Under the pieces are notes generated by a model. The model was given only the letters and a program-made list of their open reading frames with translations, was not told the origin of the DNA and did no database searches. 53,146 bases of DNA from Rubrobacteraceae bacterium. Lineage in GTDB: Bacteria > Actinomycetota > Rubrobacteria > Rubrobacterales > Rubrobacteraceae. The translations under genes were made by a program, and so were the position numbers. This document shows positions 51,891 through 53,146 of this stretch, piece after piece (positions within the stretch are counted from its first letter, which is position 1; the number at the start of each line of letters is the position of its first letter). The stretch lies in assembly GCA_030448125.1 (NCBI GenBank), contig JAUJNO010000006.1, positions 30,066-83,211 on the forward strand, written 5' to 3'.

Positions 51891-52618
51891 TGGACCGGAA
51901 CGACAGGAATATTTTGATCCTGGGCATCCTCATCCTGATCGTGCTCGCCGTCGCCTACTACTTCCTTCTCTTCAGCCCCTTGAGGCAGGAGTACCTCGCC
52001 AAGTACGACGAGCGGACCCGCAAAGAGCAGCAGAAGCAGCAGCTGGAGCAGACGGCCGCCCAGCTGGAGAACATCCGGCGCAACTCCGACGACATCGAGC
52101 GCCAGATCCTCGAGCTCTCCAAACGCATTCCCGAGCAGGCCGAGATCCCCACCCTCGTCGTCCAGATAGAAGAGGTCGCCCGGGCGGCGGAGGTGACCCA
52201 ACTGACGATCGAACCGGGAGACCCAGAAGCCCCGCCCGGCGGTGGTGACTTTTCGCGCATACCGATTACAATGTCTTTTGAAGGGACCTACGAGCAACTC
52301 CAGGATTTCCTGCTCCGGGTCAGGAACCTGGCCCGGCTCGTGACGATCAATGAGGTCAACTACGAGCCGGTCGACGAACAGGGGGGCGAAACCACCGGTG
52401 GCGGAGAGACCACAACGAACCGGAGCGTGGAGGAACTCTTGACGGTCGAGATCGTGGCTGAGGTCTACGTCCAGCCTGCCGCGGGTGGCGATACCGCCGC
52501 GGGAGGCGCCGCGCCACCCCCGGCCCCCGCAGGCGGAGGCGCCGCAAAGGGCGGAGGGGCCGCTAAGGGCGGAGGCGGGGCCAAAGGGGGAGCCAAGGGC
52601 GGGGGTGCGGCCAAGTGA
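51890..52618 (+). CDS. pilO: Type IV pilus assembly protein PilO
   Basis: Partner of PilN, 242 residues. One membrane helix at about 8-30 (ILILGILILIVLAVAYYFL) is followed by a coiled coil rich in Gln and Glu (about 38-85) and a small domain with IPTLVVQIEEVARAAEV and GTYEQLQDFLLRVRNLARLV, both typical of PilO. The last 45 residues are Pro/Ala then Gly/Ala/Lys repeats (AKGGG units), unusual for PilO. GTG 51890 overlaps the pilN TAG by one base; the long upstream open frame lies within pilN and is not used. Confidence 0.9.
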   Translation: MDRNDRNILILGILILIVLAVAYYFLLFSPLRQEYLAKYDERTRKEQQKQQLEQTAAQLENIRRNSDDIERQILELSKRIPEQAEIPTLVVQIEEVARAAEVTQLTIEPGDPEAPPGGGDFSRIPITMSFEGTYEQLQDFLLRVRNLARLVTINEVNYEPVDEQGGETTGGGETTTNRSVEELLTVEIVAEVYVQPAAGGDTAAGGAAPPPAPAGGGAAKGGGAAKGGGGAKGGAKGGGAAK

Positions 52619-53146
52619 CCCGGCGGTTGCAGCTTCTCGACGCCGAGAGCCGGTCCTCCGGGCGCAGCGCGTCGGCGGTGATCGGTCGCATCCGGGATGG
52701 CCTGCTGCGCGACAACAAAGTCGTACCGGCGGTCCTGGGGGTCCTGGCGCTCCTGATATTCGCCTGGCTCGTCGCGGGCGCCATTATGGGCGGTCCCGGC
52801 GACGAGGAGGAGCAGCAGGCCTCGAACCAGGCGTCTCTCGCCCAGGGAAACGGCTCGGACAGCGGGAATACCGAGACGCCCGCTCCCGCGGTCGAGAACC
52901 GCGACTCCGACGCCTCCTACGGAGGCTACGACGAGGGTCCTAAAGACCCCTTCCGCCAGCTCCTGCCCAAGGCCGGCGAAGAAGACGCCGATAACGGCGA
53001 TGGGGGCGGTGGCCAAGACGGCGATGAGAACGACCGGGGCGGCGGCAACCGGGACGGCGGTGGTCGGGACGGCGGTGGTCGGGACGGCGGCGGTCGGGAC
53101 GGTGGGGGCGCCAACGGAGGTAGGGGCGGCAACGACCGGGACGGCG
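52615..53146 (+). CDS. PilP-like membrane protein, truncated by the window end
   Basis: GTG 52615 overlaps the pilO stop (GTGA), and the frame stays open to the end of the window (177 codons). It has a basic N terminus, one membrane helix near residues 41-63 (VVPAVLGVLALLIFAWLVAG), a polar linker and the short segment KDPFRQLLPKAG, like the DPF motif seen in PilP and similar pilus proteins. It then becomes very rich in Gly, Asp, Asn and Arg with RDGGG repeats. Its place after pilMNO supports a pilus role; the family cannot be confirmed from this part. Confidence 0.6.
   Translation, partial: MTRRLQLLDAESRSSGRSASAVIGRIRDGLLRDNKVVPAVLGVLALLIFAWLVAGAIMGGPGDEEEQQASNQASLAQGNGSDSGNTETPAPAVENRDSDASYGGYDEGPKDPFRQLLPKAGEEDADNGDGGGGQDGDENDRGGGNRDGGGRDGGGRDGGGRDGGGANGGRGGNDRDG
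53050..53109 (+). repeat. Four tandem 15-bp repeats encoding RDGGG
   Basis: Units starting CGGGACGG begin at 53050, 53065, 53080 and 53095, each encoding Arg-Asp-Gly-Gly-Gly, with third-base differences. The period keeps the frame. Related GGN/GGR runs continue to the window edge. Confidence 0.85.

Overview
This 53 kb, GC-rich window is a block of bacterial housekeeping genes, nearly all on the + strand and tightly packed; many stop and start codons overlap by 1 to 20 bases. Gene content and order suggest a deep-branching, Rubrobacter-like actinobacterium. Three things point that way: an actinobacterial mIHF gene next to gmk-rpoZ-coaBC-metK-priA-def-fmt, a PriA without helicase motifs, and a recO-dgt-dnaG order. 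The genus is an inference from gene order; no database was consulted.

Layout: (1) 1-6764: end of an upstream gene, a membrane HD phosphodiesterase (PgpH-like), ybeY, a DgkA-PAP2 fusion, cdd, era, deoC, recO and a dGTPase-like gene. (2) 6821-12644: ppc on the minus strand, divergent from dnaG. The DnaG primase carries a 380-residue intein with a LAGLIDADG endonuclease, inserted exactly at the last zinc-binding cysteine. (3) 12641-13257: tRNA-Asn, a CAT-anticodon tRNA, then 364 bp with no confident gene until the mra promoter and MraZ operator. (4) 13258-30821: division and cell wall (dcw) cluster mraZ-rsmH-ftsL-ftsI-murF-mraY-murD-ftsW-murG-murC-ftsQ-ftsA-ftsZ-yggS-sepF-proC-yggT-divIVA; murE, murB and ddl are absent. 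(5) 30814-32094: a DUF167 gene and an rluD-type pseudouridine synthase. (6) 32150-41027: pyrimidine operon pyrR-pyrB-pyrC-carA-carB-pyrK-pyrD with a recognisable PyrR-binding loop beside the pyrR Shine-Dalgarno; carB carries three apparent frameshifts. (7) 41038-48476: mihF, gmk, rpoZ, coaBC, metK, priA, def, fmt. (8) 48552-53146: a NeuD/PglD-like acyltransferase followed by type IV pilus genes pilD-pilM-pilN-pilO and a truncated PilP-like gene that runs off the end.

The genes form coherent sets. The mra/dcw block builds lipid II and the divisome and includes two membrane tethers for FtsZ (FtsA and SepF) plus DivIVA. The pyr block makes UMP precursors and appears controlled by PyrR acting on its own leader. 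The final block is the start of a type IV pilus assembly platform. Recurrent regulatory signs are extended -10 promoters (TGN before the hexamer) at dnaG, mihF and the acyltransferase, and apparent non-canonical CTG starts.

I found no phage, defence island, CRISPR array or clearly undescribed multi-gene system. The most notable items are the intein splitting the DnaG zinc site, the CoaBC whose decarboxylase half lacks its catalytic residues, the MraZ operator overlapping the ribosome-binding site of a CTG-started mraZ, the PyrR-binding loop, FtsA in an apparent actinobacterium, and the triple frameshift in carB.
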